DNA of 21,718 nucleotides from a virus, in IMG/VR virus record IMGVR_UViG_3300031839_001106, positions 1 through 21,718 of that record; one strand, given 5' to 3'. The translations under genes and the position numbers were made by a program. Under the pieces are notes generated by a model, which worked only from the letters and a program-made list of their open reading frames with translations, ran no database searches and was not told the origin of the DNA. Below, piece after piece: positions 21,565-21,718 of this stretch. Numbering within the stretch: position 1 is the stretch's first letter; the number at the start of each line of letters is the position of its first letter.

Positions 21565-21718
21565 ATCGCAAGAAAAAATATTGTGGTCAGTGTAGATGAC
21601 TTATTTTCAGATACAACAAGAGTTAAAAATTATGCTAAGGGTGAAAAACCAACAATGCAAGATATTGTAACTCGTAAAAAGAAAACAGATATAGTGGAGG
21701 AAATACATGAAAGGCCAG
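21565..21718 (+). CDS. Partial plus-strand ORF at the right edge, unlike the phage
   Basis: From 21565 a plus-strand frame is open for 51 codons to the window edge. It reads like a protein: IARKNIVVSVDDLF, then KNYAKGEKPTMQDIV and RKKKTDIVEEIHERP, charged with many Lys. No ATG opens it within the window except a late one at 21655; the place where a start would fall is ATC at 21565, with no ribosome binding site. Codons AAA, ATT, GTT and GCT differ from the phage's GCA, GTA and ACA preference. It may be a foreign gene cut at a junction, or a phage gene reading away from the terminase. I do not recognise the protein. Confidence 0.4.
   Translation, partial: MARKNIVVSVDDLFSDTTRVKNYAKGEKPTMQDIVTRKKKTDIVEEIHERP

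Noticed and set aside
1-21718. Terminal direct repeats or a circular join
   Set aside because: The first and last 100 bases show no shared sequence by eye, and the right end differs in composition from the left.
1-21718. tRNA genes, CRISPR arrays, integrase or insertion sequences
   Set aside because: No cloverleaf-like segment, spaced repeat array, recombinase motif or transposase gene was found on either strand.

Overview
This window is most of the late (structural) region of a tailed phage with a long-tailed, siphovirus-type plan, plus a small accessory region at the left end. Terminase, HK97-type portal and capsid genes, a tape-measure protein and a peptidoglycan amidase point to a Caudoviricetes phage of a bacterium. 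No host can be named. No integrase, tRNA, CRISPR array or insertion sequence was seen. Nearly everything is on the minus strand, so the late operon reads from right to left. Genes are tightly packed, with purine-rich ribosome binding sites, frequent ATGA or TAATG overlaps, and several GTG and TTG starts.

Reading leftward: small terminase (21535) and large terminase (21008), portal, scaffold, a 72-residue beta domain, and a repeat-built fibre protein. Next is a short island carrying one plus-strand gene (15372-15704) with its own control region and a leftward terminator. Then come the major capsid protein, a pair of mutually exclusive hairpins, three small virion or accessory proteins, a putative head-tail connector, tail terminator, tail tube, and a tail assembly chaperone. 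The chaperone has a clear -1 frameshift site and a hidden extension frame (10898-10680). After it come an HK97 gp10-like protein, a tiny membrane protein, the tape measure, a very large tail protein with sialidase-type Asp boxes, a tail hub/tip-like protein, and a lysis cassette (amidase, a small hypothetical, a BhlA-like holin, a tiny basic protein).

The left end holds a separate minus-strand operon of small unknown genes (891 to beyond position 1), ending in a possible Xre/Cro-like DNA-binding protein. It diverges from a plus-strand DEDDh exonuclease gene. The 283 bp between them is non-coding and holds three tandem 9-bp repeats and several dyads, so it could be an operator or origin region.

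The last ~165 bases (from about 21555) differ sharply in composition and codon use. They are open in one plus-strand frame to the window edge and may be a junction with foreign DNA or an assembly chimera. The best candidates for something undescribed are the chaperone frameshift extension, the structured divergent intergenic region, the inverted gene island beside the capsid gene, and the Asp-box tail protein. None of these looks like a wholly new system from sequence alone.
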